Assembly: GCA_022241475.1 (NCBI GenBank) | Contig: JAKOMT010000009.1 | Coordinates: 50,552 to 92,608 of the forward strand | DNA length: 42,057 nt | Origin: Microvirga sp. | GTDB lineage: Bacteria; Pseudomonadota; Alphaproteobacteria; Rhizobiales; Beijerinckiaceae | Reading direction: 5' to 3' | Shown: in pieces, positions 1-9,334 of the stretch | How positions within the stretch are numbered: position 1 is the stretch's first letter | Layout: each line of letters starts with the position of its first letter | The notes under the pieces: generated by a model | Told to the model about the DNA's origin: nothing | What the model saw: the letters and a program-made list of their open reading frames with translations, nothing else | The model's database searches: none | Program-made: the position numbers and the translations under genes

Positions 1-344
1 CCCGTGATCAGAATGTCGAAATAGCGCGACATCCGGGCGAGCATGAGGCTCGGCGACCCTTCCCGGGCGAACCATTCGTGCGGCGCCCCGGGCGCGATCT
101 CGGCGACGGCTTCGCGGAACGACGACTCGACGGCTGCAACGGCCTCCCGATCGGCGCGGCGGACGATTTCGAGGACTTCTTCCGGGACCCATCGCGCCTG
201 CTGCATCGCGAACTGGGAAGGCGCCTGAACATGAGCGCCCGTGACGAAAGCCCCGTACTTGGCCCCCATCTGCAATGCGAAGCGCAGCGCGTTGCGCGAG
301 CCCTCGTCTCCCTGGTACGCGACGAGCAAGTCCTTGATGGCCAT
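1..344 (-). CDS. Universal stress protein (UspA family), C-terminus cut by window edge
   Basis: The minus strand is open from an ATG at 344 to the window edge, giving 114 visible residues that begin MAIKDLLVAYQGDEGSRNAL. The first beta strand (KDLLVAY), the following short acidic/Gly segment and the helix with RNALRFALQMG are the usual N-terminal half of a UspA alpha/beta fold. The sequence ends at YFDILITG, just where the ATP-binding G-x2-G-x9-G-S/T loop of the family would start, so nucleotide binding cannot be judged. The neighbours downstream on the same strand are small membrane and DUF2076 proteins. Usp proteins are soluble stress-survival proteins; the exact role here is unknown. Confidence 0.8.
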   Translation of the reverse strand, partial: MAIKDLLVAYQGDEGSRNALRFALQMGAKYGAFVTGAHVQAPSQFAMQQARWVPEEVLEIVRRADREAVAAVESSFREAVAEIAPGAPHEWFAREGSPSLMLARMSRYFDILIT

Positions 345-508
345 GGTAAGTCCCCCTTTATCGATCGCTCCGCAGTCACGGCGCTGCTTGCGCTCAATGG
401 ATGGGAAGAGCACCCGCCTGTCAAATAGACGGAGCCGCGGGCTCGCCGCATCGAGACGATCGCAGGCCTGGGATCGACGCCCGGCGAGCAGGGCGCCGTC
501 GTTCCGGT
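345..508. other. Intergenic gap between usp and small membrane protein gene
   Basis: This 164-bp stretch lies between the start of the universal stress protein gene and the end of the next minus-strand gene. It should hold the promoter and leader of the usp gene. I see no convincing sigma-70 hexamers, hairpin terminator or small gene. Confidence 0.4.
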
Positions 509-823
509 TCAATCACGCGACAGGCGAGCCCAGGCGGCAGATAGAAAGGTTCGCAATCCGAAATACGTGGGCAACACGACGGACAACCAGATTTCCGCCG
601 CCAGCGCCGCAGCCGCGATCCCGATCAGAATCAAGCCGACGTTCAACCAGTTCAGCGCGGGGTTTTCGATTAGAAGCAGCGAGAGACCCGCGCCGAGCAC
701 CGCTGCGCCCAGCCTGACCACCTTGCCGGACCCGCTCAACCGAGCGAGCAGGAAAATCCCCACGACGAGGATCGGGCTCGAAACGACGTGGAGAAAATGG
801 GCGATCAAACCAAGCATCAACAT
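509..823 (-). CDS. Small integral membrane protein, unknown function
   Basis: This is a 104-residue protein that is mostly hydrophobic. Three to four membrane spans are visible: LGLIAHFLHVVSSPILVVGI, then VVRLGAAVLGAGLSLLLI, then VGLILIGIAAAALAAEIWLS, with a last hydrophobic stretch ahead of a short basic tail ending ARLSRD. The composition, with Leu-rich spans separated by charged loops, is that of a real membrane protein and not an antisense shadow. It sits between a universal stress protein and another small membrane protein on the same strand, so a shared stress role is possible but not shown. I do not recognise the family. Confidence 0.65.
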   Translation of the reverse strand: MLMLGLIAHFLHVVSSPILVVGIFLLARLSGSGKVVRLGAAVLGAGLSLLLIENPALNWLNVGLILIGIAAAALAAEIWLSVVLPTYFGLRTFLSAAWARLSRD

Positions 824-862
824 CGAGGGACCGCCCGAGAAATTTCGCGCTGTCGTGCGTGG

Positions 863-1189
863 TCACGCCTCTCCGCCGAGCCGCCGGGTAGTCCAGCGCC
901 GAACGCCCGCCCACTTCTCCGTACCCCAGAGCGTAAACCGGCTCATGGGCCTCTGCAGAACGGGCACGTCATACGCTATCAACATCAGGCCAAGGGGAAG
1001 CATCCATAGACCTAGCACGGGCAGGAACGCCAGAAAACCGCCAACGACGAACACGAGGCCCGCCGGGATCCTGACAAACCGCGATGCGGGATGCCGAAGC
1101 CACCGCAAGGCTCTGCCCAGCCAGTTGGGAACTTCCGCTTCGAGCTTTTTGAAGGCCTGCCGCAGAAGACGTTTGCTGTCGCTCATCAT
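863..1189 (-). CDS. Small membrane protein, unknown function
   Basis: About 108 residues starting MMSDSKRLLRQ. A basic amphipathic N-terminal region (KKLEAEVPNWLGRALRWLRHP) precedes one long hydrophobic hairpin, roughly residues 40-68, with FVRIPAGLVFVVGG and LPVLGLWMLPLGLMLIAYD. It ends with a basic soluble tail (RRWTTRRLGG). I start it at 1189 because an AGGA sits about 11 bases upstream; a second ATG follows at 1186. The same frame stays open much further upstream, but that part is antisense to the DUF2076 gene and has implausible composition. Similar short proteins are common hypotheticals in alphaproteobacteria; no function is known to me. Confidence 0.6.
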   Translation of the reverse strand: MMSDSKRLLRQAFKKLEAEVPNWLGRALRWLRHPASRFVRIPAGLVFVVGGFLAFLPVLGLWMLPLGLMLIAYDVPVLQRPMSRFTLWGTEKWAGVRRWTTRRLGGEA

Positions 1190-1235
1190 GGCCGACGTCA
1201 TCCTGTGCGGCGGGAGCCAAACCTGCGAAGGGCCT

Positions 1236-1757
1236 TCAAAACTCCATGTCGCCGAGATCGTCGCCGAAATCGCCGCCATGGTCGTGACTCGCCTCGTCCA
1301 TTGGGGCGTCCTGCGCTCCCTGATCGGTCGCGTCGGCGGCCGCGGGGCTGCTTCCGAAGACCCCCGCGAGGAGATTGCCGAGCAAGAGGCCGCCCGCAAC
1401 GCCCATCGCGGTCTGGGCTGCGCCCGCGAGAAACCCGCCCCCGCTCCGCTGCGCCCCTGCGCCCGCGCCGATGCGAGGGACCGAGACGCCGCGTGACGGC
1501 GCGCGGGACACGTCATCGGAACGCCGTTCGGTCTGCGGGGACCGGGCCTCCAGCTCGTCGATCCGCTCCTGAGCCCGCAGAAGCGCCTGCTCCTGGACGA
1601 TGATCGTCTGCGCCATGAAGTAAGGCGCGCCGGGCTGACGCCGGATCCGCTCATGAATGAACGCCTCCGATTCCGCGTCGCGCTGGGACGCCTGACGCTC
1701 GACCTCGTCGAGTTTGCCGAAAAGCGCTTCGATCGCGGTTCTGTCGTTCTTGTCCAT
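1236..1757 (-). CDS. DUF2076 family protein
   Basis: A 173-residue protein. The N-terminal 60-70 residues (MDKNDRTAIEALFGKLDEVE and a helical segment with FIHERIRRQPGAPYFMAQTI) match the conserved core of DUF2076 proteins. A probable coiled coil (QEQALLRAQERIDELEAR) follows, then a low-complexity Arg/Ser/Gly linker, a Gly/Ala segment (GVAGGLLLGNLLAGVFG) that could associate with membrane, and an acidic tail ending DFGDDLGDMEF. The domain order, helical head then Gly-rich segment then acidic tail, is typical of the family. Members are of unknown function and are sometimes described as periplasmic ligand-binding-like proteins. It is the first gene of the minus-strand group. Confidence 0.8.
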   Translation of the reverse strand: MDKNDRTAIEALFGKLDEVERQASQRDAESEAFIHERIRRQPGAPYFMAQTIIVQEQALLRAQERIDELEARSPQTERRSDDVSRAPSRGVSVPRIGAGAGAQRSGGGFLAGAAQTAMGVAGGLLLGNLLAGVFGSSPAAADATDQGAQDAPMDEASHDHGGDFGDDLGDMEF

Positions 1758-1946
1758 GGTCCGCCCGAGTAAAGGTTGGATAAGCCGGAATCAGCGCCGA
1801 CCGACCGTATCGCTCGGAGAATCGCGCTGCGATTCAGGCGAAATTTCGGCGCACGCGAACGACTGAGATCGGCTGAAAACGCTCGACCACAAGCACGATG
1901 ACGACAAGCAAAGGCGCCTCCGGCGCGAAACTATTCGTGTCGTGGC
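1758..1946. other. Intergenic gap, nothing recognised
   Basis: This 189-bp stretch separates the DUF2076 gene start from the end of the GntR gene. It should hold the DUF2076 promoter. I found no clear hairpin terminator for the GntR gene and no small gene with a ribosome binding site. Confidence 0.35.
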
Positions 1947-2681
1947 TCAAGCGCCGAGAAGGTTTTCCTGAACGCTCACGAGATGGGCCCGGATCGCGAC
2001 TTCGGCGAGCTGGGCGTTGCGTCCGTGCAGAGCTTCCCAGATCGCGCGATGTTCGGTCTGGTAGTTCCCGCGGCGCTCCGGCGTCAGGCTCTGCTTCTTC
2101 AACTCGCCCCACTCCACGGTCTCGCGCGAGCGCGTGATGATCTCGTAGATGTCGATGATCAGACGGTTATGCGTCGCGTCCGCGAGAATCTGGTGGAAGC
2201 GGCCGTCCCAGTGTTCGAAAGTCGCAAAGGTCTCGGCGCGTTCAGCCTCGCGCATGGCCTCGCCGATCGCGTCCATGTCGGCGCCGTTCGCATTCATCAC
2301 GATCAGGGCGGCGAAGCGCGGCTCGATCATCATGCGAGCCTGCATGATCTCTCGCGGGCTGTAGTCGCTCGAGCCGGAGGCGCGCGCCCGCGCCTCGTCG
2401 GCCGGGCGCTCCGCGACGTACGTTCCGCTGCCGATGATGCGCACGACCTCGTTTCGCGCCTCGAGACGCGCGAAGGCGCGGCGGACGACGTTCCGGGACA
2501 CTCCGAACTCCTCGGACAGGGCGCGCTCCGTGGGCAGCCGGACCCCGGGCAGCATGCCCGGCCTCGCGAGCAGATCGACGAGGCGGGTTTCGATCAGATC
2601 CACGGACCCGGAATCGCGTCGATCCCCCGACGTCGCCGACTGACCGACACGGACGTCATCCTGCGCTTCCCGGAAATCCAT
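1947..2681 (-). CDS. GntR-family regulator, FadR subfamily (FCD domain)
   Basis: A 244-residue transcription factor. The winged helix-turn-helix spans about residues 28-92 (LPTERALSEEFGVSRNVVRR, then the wing RIIGSGTYVAE). The all-helical FCD ligand domain spans about 110-240, with likely metal/ligand residues in WDGRFHQIL, TEHRAIWEAL and IRAHLVSVQE. I chose the ATG at 2681 because GAGGGAG lies just upstream; the frame stays open to 2792 but the extra residues look non-coding. It is divergent from the hydrolase/ABC operon starting at 3015, so it probably represses that operon and releases on binding a carboxylate-type substrate or intermediate. The ligand is not predictable from sequence alone. 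Confidence 0.88.
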   Translation of the reverse strand: MDFREAQDDVRVGQSATSGDRRDSGSVDLIETRLVDLLARPGMLPGVRLPTERALSEEFGVSRNVVRRAFARLEARNEVVRIIGSGTYVAERPADEARARASGSSDYSPREIMQARMMIEPRFAALIVMNANGADMDAIGEAMREAERAETFATFEHWDGRFHQILADATHNRLIIDIYEIITRSRETVEWGELKKQSLTPERRGNYQTEHRAIWEALHGRNAQLAEVAIRAHLVSVQENLLGA

Positions 2682-2763
2682 GCTCCCTCGGCCTCGCTTC
2701 CCGCGCCGCCCGGCCGCGCCACAAATGCCGGATTTGGCTAAAAAATGATCAGCATTATCGAGA

Positions 2764-2777
2764 ATGGTGGACCAATA
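2764..2777. promoter_or_regulatory. Candidate FadR-type operator, GntR-proximal
   Basis: The sequence ATGGTGGACCAAT contains TGGT-GG-ACCA, a dyad of the TGGT/ACCA type bound by FadR-family GntR regulators, though with a 2-base centre where classical FadR sites have 3. It is about 83 bp upstream of the GntR start codon, fitting autoregulation. Confidence 0.45.
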
Positions 2778-2932
2778 TTGCGCATCATGCAAGCCAAAAC
2801 TACAACTGGCCCGCGACGAGCGAGCCCATGCGCATTCAAGCCAAGGAGCTGAATTAAAGAACGAAATTCGCCTGAGCCCAGCGTAGGATCACCGGGATCG
2901 GGAAAATGTCTGAACAAAACGAGATGTCTCGC

Positions 2933-2984
2933 TTGACTCGGAATGTTTGTGGCTCATGATTGGTCAAACAATATGGTGGCCAAT
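2933..2984 (+). promoter_or_regulatory. Candidate promoter overlapped by operator-like elements
   Basis: TTGACT at 2933-2938 and CATGAT at 2955-2960 (16-bp spacing) are plausible -35 and -10 elements for the operon starting at 3015. ATTGGTC (2959-2965) and ATGGTGGCCAAT (2973-2984), both related to the element at 2764, overlap or follow the -10. This is an arrangement expected for repression. Confidence 0.4.
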
Positions 2985-3014
2985 TTGGCCCCCTCAACAA
3001 GAATGGTTGGCGGG

Positions 3015-3953
3015 ATGAGGTTCGCAACGATCAATGAGCGCGGCGAAGACCGCGTGGCCGTCATATCCGAAGACGGCGAACTCTACTGGACCGTGGCCGA
3101 AGCGTGCCCCGAGGCGGCGCCCGACGCGCAAGTCCGCATGGCGAGCTTCATCGCCGGCTACGACGACCTGAGAGACCGCCTCGCCACGGCCGTATCGGCC
3201 GGCGGGGGCCGTCGCCTGGGGAGCGACGCGCGACTGCGAGCGCCGATCCCGCGCCCCGCCCGCGACATCATCTGCGTCGGCAAGAATTACTACGATCACG
3301 CCAGGGAGTTCACGGCGAGCGGCTATGACAGCAGCGCGCAATCCGTGGCGCAGGCGATTCCGACCGCGCCGATCGTCTTCGGCAAGTCGGCCGCCTCGGT
3401 GATCGGCCCGCACGACGCGATCATGCTGCACCCCGGCGTCGACGAGTTCATCGACTATGAGGCCGAACTCGCGGTCGTGATCGGGAAGCCGGGGCGCAAC
3501 GTCCGCAAGGAGAACGCCCTCGACCACGTCTTCGGCTACACGATCGTCAACGACGTGACCGCCCGCGACCTCCAGGGCCGGCACAAGCAATGGTATCTCG
3601 CCAAGTCGCTCGACACGTCTTGCCCGATGGGGCCCTGGATCGTGACCGCAGACGCGTTCGACCTCGCGGGCGGCCATATCCGCTGCTGGGTCGACGGCGA
3701 GCTTCGCCAGGAGGCTCCGCTGGCGGGCATGATCTTCGACATCCCGACACTGATCGAGGTGATCTCCGCCGGAATGAGGCTCGAGCCCGGCGACGTGATC
3801 GCGACCGGCACGCCCGCCGGCGTCGCCCTGAGCTTCGAGCCGCCGCGCTATCTCAAGGACGGCGCCGAAGTCGAGATCGAAGTGTCGTCCATCGGCCGTT
3901 TGTCGAACGGGGTCCGGGGCCCCGCCGGCGACGACCACGCGGCTCAGGCCTGA
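3015..3953 (+). CDS. Fumarylacetoacetate hydrolase (FAH) family protein
   Basis: A 312-residue enzyme. The N-terminal 70 residues are the small lid domain, and the C-terminal FAH fold starts near PRPARDIICVGKNYYDHARE. The metal-binding acidic motif is seen in DYEAELAVVIGK, followed by GYTIVNDVTARDLQ, the Lys/Ser region LAKSLDTSCPMGPW and the late GDVIATGTPAGVA loop, all family hallmarks. Relatives cleave C-C bonds or hydrate, isomerise or decarboxylate 2-oxo acids (for example ureidoglycolate lyase and 2-hydroxyhepta-2,4-diene-1,7-dioate isomerase). The start at 3015 places the family's usual N-terminus (MRFATINERG); upstream in-frame codons from 2943 lie in the control region. It is the first gene of the operon, and the amidohydrolase gene begins 11 bp after its stop. 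Confidence 0.88.
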   Translation: MRFATINERGEDRVAVISEDGELYWTVAEACPEAAPDAQVRMASFIAGYDDLRDRLATAVSAGGGRRLGSDARLRAPIPRPARDIICVGKNYYDHAREFTASGYDSSAQSVAQAIPTAPIVFGKSAASVIGPHDAIMLHPGVDEFIDYEAELAVVIGKPGRNVRKENALDHVFGYTIVNDVTARDLQGRHKQWYLAKSLDTSCPMGPWIVTADAFDLAGGHIRCWVDGELRQEAPLAGMIFDIPTLIEVISAGMRLEPGDVIATGTPAGVALSFEPPRYLKDGAEVEIEVSSIGRLSNGVRGPAGDDHAAQA

Positions 3954-3964
3954 GGAGCGGACCA

Positions 3965-5374
3965 ATGGGAACCATTCTGCTCCGTGACGCTGTCGTCGTC
4001 ACGATGAATCCCGGACGCGACGTTCTCGAACGCGCGTCCGTCCTGATCCGGGATCAGCGCATCGCCGCCGTCGGCGACGCCTCCGAGATCGGCGGCGACG
4101 CCGACGAGGTGATCGACTGCAGAAAGAGGGTCGTTCTCCCGGGGATGGTCGACCTCCACGGCTATCTCGGCGGCAGCGTGCTGCGCTCGGTCGTCGACGG
4201 GCAGCCGGCTAAGGAGCGCCGCGAACTGCTCGAGCGGATGATCTCGCATTTCATCGATATCGAATACTGGGGCGTCGACGCCGAGCTCGGAGCCGTGGAG
4301 CGGCTGCGCTGCGGCACGACCTTCATGTTCTCGATGCTGGGCGGCAACGGCACCCGGACCGATCACAAGGGCTACACGCACGTCGCCGCGGCGGCGCTCG
4401 AAAAGATCGGCCTGCGCTCGCGCATCGGCGTCGGCCCGGCGCGTCCGCCATGGCCCCGCCCCTACACGCTGTGGGAAGACGGCTCGCCGCGCGAGACCTC
4501 CGTGACCTTCGACGAGGTCATCGACACTTGCGACGCGCTGCTCTCCGAATGGCGCGCGGGACCGAAGGGCCTCGTCGACTATTGCGTGGCGCTCTCGCGT
4601 TTCGGAAACCGCAACGAGCATGACCCCGTCTGGTCGCCGGACAAGGAGATCTGGGTGGGGCGCCAGGCCGAGGCGTCGCGCCACCTGATGGAGAAGCACG
4701 ACGTCGGCTTCTGGACTCACGCCTACGGCAACGCGGTCGAATACGCCCATGACGAGAAGCTCGGCCTGCTCGGCCCCCGCTCGATCCTGTCGCATTGCAC
4801 AGACATCAACGAGCGCGCCATCGGCATCCTCAGGGACACCGGCACGAGCGTCGCCCACCACCCGCGCGCCGCCCGCATCTACACCGCGCCGGGCCGCTGC
4901 CCCCTGCCGGAATTGCTCGACGCCGGCGTCAATGTGGGCCTCGGCGCCGACGCGCCCTCGAACCACGATTGCGACATCTTCCTCGACATGAAGGCTGCGA
5001 TCATGGCGCAGCGCATGCACTTCAAGGATCCGAAGCTGCTGCCCCCCGGCGTCACCCTCGCGATGGCGACGATCAACGGCTACAAGGCGCTCGGCCTCGA
5101 CGACGCGCTCGGCTCGATCGAAGTCGGCAAGCTCGCCGATCTGATCGTCGTCGACATGAACCAGCCGCATCTCGCGCCCTTCGACATGCCCGTCCACCGC
5201 CTGGTTCATCACGCGAGCGGACGCGACGTGTCGCATGTTCTCGTCGACGGACGCGTCGTGTTGCGCGACGGGCGTTTCCCCCATGTCGACGTCCCCGACC
5301 TGATCGCGCGGAGCGAGGACATGTACGCCCGTCTTCTCGATCGCTCGGGCCTCCAGAGGTCGATGACCCGATGA
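3965..5374 (+). CDS. Amidohydrolase superfamily protein with altered HxH motif
   Basis: A 469-residue cytosolic hydrolase of the AtzA/TrzN/SAH-deaminase-like branch. The N-terminal beta-sandwich (MGTILLRDAVVVTMNPGRDV) leads into the TIM barrel. Metal-site residues appear as H252 (WTHAYGN), H277 (LSHCTD) and D329 (GLGADAPSNHD); the C-terminal dimer/beta part has GSIEVGKLADLIVVD. Residues 61-69 read MVDLHGYLG, where relatives have a HxH pair after PG-x-V/I-x-x, so the second His is replaced by Tyr67. The enzyme may therefore bind metal differently. GAGGAG just upstream supports the start. Its position between an FAH-family gene and an importer suggests hydrolysis of the imported amide- or amine-containing compound. 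Confidence 0.85.
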   Translation: MGTILLRDAVVVTMNPGRDVLERASVLIRDQRIAAVGDASEIGGDADEVIDCRKRVVLPGMVDLHGYLGGSVLRSVVDGQPAKERRELLERMISHFIDIEYWGVDAELGAVERLRCGTTFMFSMLGGNGTRTDHKGYTHVAAAALEKIGLRSRIGVGPARPPWPRPYTLWEDGSPRETSVTFDEVIDTCDALLSEWRAGPKGLVDYCVALSRFGNRNEHDPVWSPDKEIWVGRQAEASRHLMEKHDVGFWTHAYGNAVEYAHDEKLGLLGPRSILSHCTDINERAIGILRDTGTSVAHHPRAARIYTAPGRCPLPELLDAGVNVGLGADAPSNHDCDIFLDMKAAIMAQRMHFKDPKLLPPGVTLAMATINGYKALGLDDALGSIEVGKLADLIVVDMNQPHLAPFDMPVHRLVHHASGRDVSHVLVDGRVVLRDGRFPHVDVPDLIARSEDMYARLLDRSGLQRSMTR

Positions 5375-5430
5375 TGCGCCCGCGACGCCGCCGGCGCGGC
5401 GACTATCGAAAGGCGTAGGGAGCGCTGTCG

Positions 5431-6396
5431 ATGCTGCCATATGTCATCAGACGCATCATGCAGCTGGCGCCGATCATCCTCGTGATCGTGTGCGTCAATT
5501 TCGTGCTCGTCCGGCTGGCCCCGGGCGACCCGATCAACTTCCTCCTGGGCGACGCTCCCGCGAGCGAGGAGATGATCGCCCGCCTGCGGGCCGAATACGG
5601 ACTCGATCAGCCGATCTGGCACCAGCTCCTGATCTATATCGGGCAGGTGGCGCAGGGCGATCTCGGCTATTCATTCATCTCGCGCGCCGACGTCTCGACG
5701 ATCCTCATGTCGCGCATGCCCGCGACCCTGCTGCTGCTGGGCACGCAGTTCGTCCTGTCGATCATCTTCGGCGTGCTTCTCGGCGTCATCTCCGCGACGC
5801 GTCAGGGCACGGTCGTCGACCAGGTGGTCACGGTCCTCTCGCTCGTCGGCGTGGCGGTCCCGGCCTTCTGGCTGGCGCAGATGATGATGCTCGTCTTCTC
5901 GCTGAACCTGAACCTTTTCCCGGCTCAGGGGATGCGCTCGCTGCGCGAGGACTACGAGGGTTTCGCGGCCGTGGTCGACGTCGCACGCCATCTCGCCCTC
6001 CCCGCTCTGACCCTCACGATCTTCAACCTGGCGCTTATCGCGCGCGTCACCCGCGCCAGCATGATCAACACGCTTCGCATGGAGTACGTGACCTTCGCGC
6101 GCTCCAAGGGCGTGTCCGAGCGCGAGGTCGTCTGGGTGCACGGCCTGCGCAACGCGATGCTGCCGGTGATCACCGTGATCGGCCTCAACATCCCCTCGCT
6201 CATCGCCGGGGCGGTTCTGACCGAGACCGTCTTCGCCTGGCCCGGGCTCGGGCGGCTGACCTACGAATCCATCGTGTCGCGCGATTACCCCGTGCTGCTC
6301 GGCATCCTGATCATGATCGGCGTCGCGGTCGTGATCGCCAACATCCTGACCGACATCGCCTACGCGTATTTCGATCCGAGGGTGCGCTACAAATGA
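5431..6396 (+). CDS. ABC transporter permease, DppB/OppB type
   Basis: A 321-residue inner-membrane permease with six spans. The first (PYVIRRIMQLAPIILVIVCV) is followed by the family signature FVLVRLAPGDPINFLLGD, and the cytoplasmic EAA-type loop is seen in YVTFARSKGVSEREVVWVHG with RNAMLPVITVIGL after it. It ends IAYAYFDPRVRYK, typical of DppB. It pairs with the next permease, whose ATG overlaps its stop. The unit belongs to the peptide/opine/nickel (PepT) family, whose members also import oligopeptides, opines and other small cationic or amide compounds. The substrate here is unknown. Confidence 0.92.
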   Translation: MLPYVIRRIMQLAPIILVIVCVNFVLVRLAPGDPINFLLGDAPASEEMIARLRAEYGLDQPIWHQLLIYIGQVAQGDLGYSFISRADVSTILMSRMPATLLLLGTQFVLSIIFGVLLGVISATRQGTVVDQVVTVLSLVGVAVPAFWLAQMMMLVFSLNLNLFPAQGMRSLREDYEGFAAVVDVARHLALPALTLTIFNLALIARVTRASMINTLRMEYVTFARSKGVSEREVVWVHGLRNAMLPVITVIGLNIPSLIAGAVLTETVFAWPGLGRLTYESIVSRDYPVLLGILIMIGVAVVIANILTDIAYAYFDPRVRYK

Positions 6397-7301
6397 CGAT
6401 CGAGAACCACGCACGCTCGACTCCCGCCCCGTCGCTGCGCAGGCGCTCGATGGACCTTCGCATCGCGCGCTGGCGCGACGGCTGGAAGCGTTTCCGCCAG
6501 CACAGGCTGGCGCTGATCGGGCTGTCGATCTTCCTTGTCTTCACGCTGATCGGCCTCGCCGCGCCGCTCTTCGCGCCGTACGGCCCGTTCGAGCTCGTCG
6601 GCCGCCGGCTCCAGCCGCCCTCCTCCGCCCATTTCTTCGGCACGGATCATCTGGGGCGCGACATCTTCAGCGGCGTCCTCTACGGGGCGCGCACGTCGCT
6701 GCAGGTCGGCGTCTTCGCGACGGTTTTGTCGGCGGCGCTGGGGATCGTCGTCGGCGCCGTCGCCGGGTTCTACGGCGGGCGGGTCGACGACCTTCTGATG
6801 CGGCTGGCGGAGGTCTTCCAGGTCCTGCCTCGCTTCTTCCTCGCGCTGATCATCGTGGCTTTGTTCGGCGCGAGCCTGTGGGGCATGATCTTCGTGATCG
6901 GCATCCTCTCCTGGGCCGAGATCGCCCGGCTCGTGCGCTCCGAATTCCTCACCCTGCGCGAGCGGCCCTTCGTGCGCGCCGCCAAGGCCTATGGGGCGAG
7001 CGAGCCGCAGATCATGTTCCGCGAGATCCTGCCGAACGCGCTGACCGCCGTCATCGTCGCGGCTTCGCTGCAGGTGCCGAGCGCCATCATCCTCGAGGCG
7101 AGCCTGAGCTTCATCGGGGCGGGCGACGCCTCGGTGATGAGCTGGGGGCGGATGCTGAACAACGCCCAGCAGTTCATGCGGCAGGCCTGGTGGACGGCGG
7201 TGTTCCCCGGCATTGCGATCTCATTGATGGCGATGAGCATCGCGCTTCTCGCAGACGGCGTGAACGATTTCTTCAATCCGAGGCTTCGGGACAAGGTATG
7301 A
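6393..7301 (+). CDS. ABC transporter permease, DppC/OppC type
   Basis: A 302-residue inner-membrane permease starting at the ATG that overlaps the stop of the preceding permease gene (ATGA). The N-terminal region has WKRFRQHRLALIGLSIFLVF, then the conserved HFFGTDHLGRDIFSGVLYGA periplasmic loop of DppC proteins, and the EAA loop in FVRAAKAYGASEPQIMFREI followed by LPNALTAVIV. It ends NDFFNPRLRDKV, the usual family end. It forms the channel heterodimer with the DppB-type protein. The frame is open far upstream, but that part is a shadow of the first permease. Confidence 0.92.
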   Translation: MTIENHARSTPAPSLRRRSMDLRIARWRDGWKRFRQHRLALIGLSIFLVFTLIGLAAPLFAPYGPFELVGRRLQPPSSAHFFGTDHLGRDIFSGVLYGARTSLQVGVFATVLSAALGIVVGAVAGFYGGRVDDLLMRLAEVFQVLPRFFLALIIVALFGASLWGMIFVIGILSWAEIARLVRSEFLTLRERPFVRAAKAYGASEPQIMFREILPNALTAVIVAASLQVPSAIILEASLSFIGAGDASVMSWGRMLNNAQQFMRQAWWTAVFPGIAISLMAMSIALLADGVNDFFNPRLRDKV

Positions 7302-8289
7302 ACGCGCAGCCCGACGACATCCTGCTCGAGGTTCGCGACCTCGGCGTCCAGTTCCCCTCCTCGCGGGGGCCGATCCGGGCGGTCGACGGCGTTTCGTTGC
7401 GCGTCGGCCGGGGCGAGGCCGTCGGGATCGTGGGTGAATCGGGCTCGGGCAAGTCGATGACGGCCTTGTCGCTCCTCGGGCTCGTGCCGAAGCCCGGCCG
7501 CATCGCCCGCGGCGAAATCCTCTTCGACGGGCTGTCGCTGACGCATCTCGACGACGCGAAGATCCGCGCCTTGCGCGTCTCCGACATCGCCATGATCTTT
7601 CAGGACGCGGGAAGCTACCTGAACCCGGTGATGCGCATCTTCGACCAGATCGCAGAGGCGATCGGCGAGCGCGGCTCGCGCCGCCCCGACGTTCGAGAGC
7701 GCGTGATCGCCGCTTTGCGGGACGTGCGCATCCCCGAGCCGGAGCGCGTCGCCGCGTCCTATCCGCACGAACTCAGCGGCGGCATGCAGCAGCGCGTCAT
7801 GATCGCCGCAGTTCTGATCCGGCGGCCCAACCTCATCATCGCGGACGAACCCACGACCGCCCTCGACGCGACCGTCCAGCACCAGATCCTGCAGTTTCTC
7901 GCCGAACTCCGCCGCACCTCGGAGGCGTCGCTGATCCTGATCTCGCACGACCTCGCTGTGGTGACGCAGGTCTGCGACCGGGTCTACGTGATGTACGCCG
8001 GTCAGGTGGTCGAGGAGGGAGCGGCGGACGCGATCTTCGATCATCCTCGCCATCCCTACACGCAGGCGCTGGCGGCGGCGATCCTCGATCCGTTTGAGGA
8101 GGAGCCCGTCATCACGGCCCTTCAGGGGTCGCCTCCCGACATGGCCGATCTTCCGTCGGGCTGCCGGTTCGCGCCGCGATGCGCGCATGTTCACGCGCGA
8201 TGCGTCGAAGAGGCGCCGCCGATGATCCCGCTCGGGCCGGGCTCGGGCTCGCGCTGCTGGCTCCACGCCGCCGAAACGGAGGCCGCGCG

Positions 8290-8293
<4 letters not shown>
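7298..8293 (+). CDS. ABC transporter ATP-binding protein, DppD/OppD type
   Basis: A 331-residue ATPase. Walker A is GESGSGKS, the Q-loop is AMIFQDAGSYLNPV, the signature is LSGGMQQRVMIA, and Walker B is LIIADEPTTALD with the switch His in LISHDLAVV. The C-terminal OppD/DppD extension with its Cys cluster (GCRFAPRCAHVHARC) is present; in this family it can bind an Fe-S cluster. The start codon overlaps the previous stop (ATGA). Together with the next ATPase it powers the importer. Confidence 0.93.
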
Positions 8294-9270
<977 letters not shown>

Positions 9271-9334
9271 GCGTTGCGTGCGGAGTGGAACGAGAAACAT
9301 CTGGCCAAGAATCCAGAACAGACGGAGGTGGATC

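Larger units (their letters stand above)
2682..3014. promoter_or_regulatory. Divergent control region between GntR gene and catabolic operon
   Basis: This 333-bp region is more AT-rich than its surroundings and should carry both divergent promoters. Near-repeats of ATGGTGG-(A)-CCAAT occur at 2764-2776 and 2973-2984, and ATTGGTC occurs at 2959-2965. A plus-strand promoter candidate is TTGACT (2933-2938), a 16-bp spacer and CATGAT (2955-2960). Confidence 0.5.

Noticed and set aside
8..451. 147-residue minus-strand ORF at the left edge
   Set aside because: It is a shadow frame of the universal stress protein gene; composition is Arg/Ser-rich with no fold pattern.
3944..5440. 498-codon minus-strand open frame
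   Set aside because: It is antisense to the amidohydrolase gene and shows no recognisable motif or ribosome binding site.
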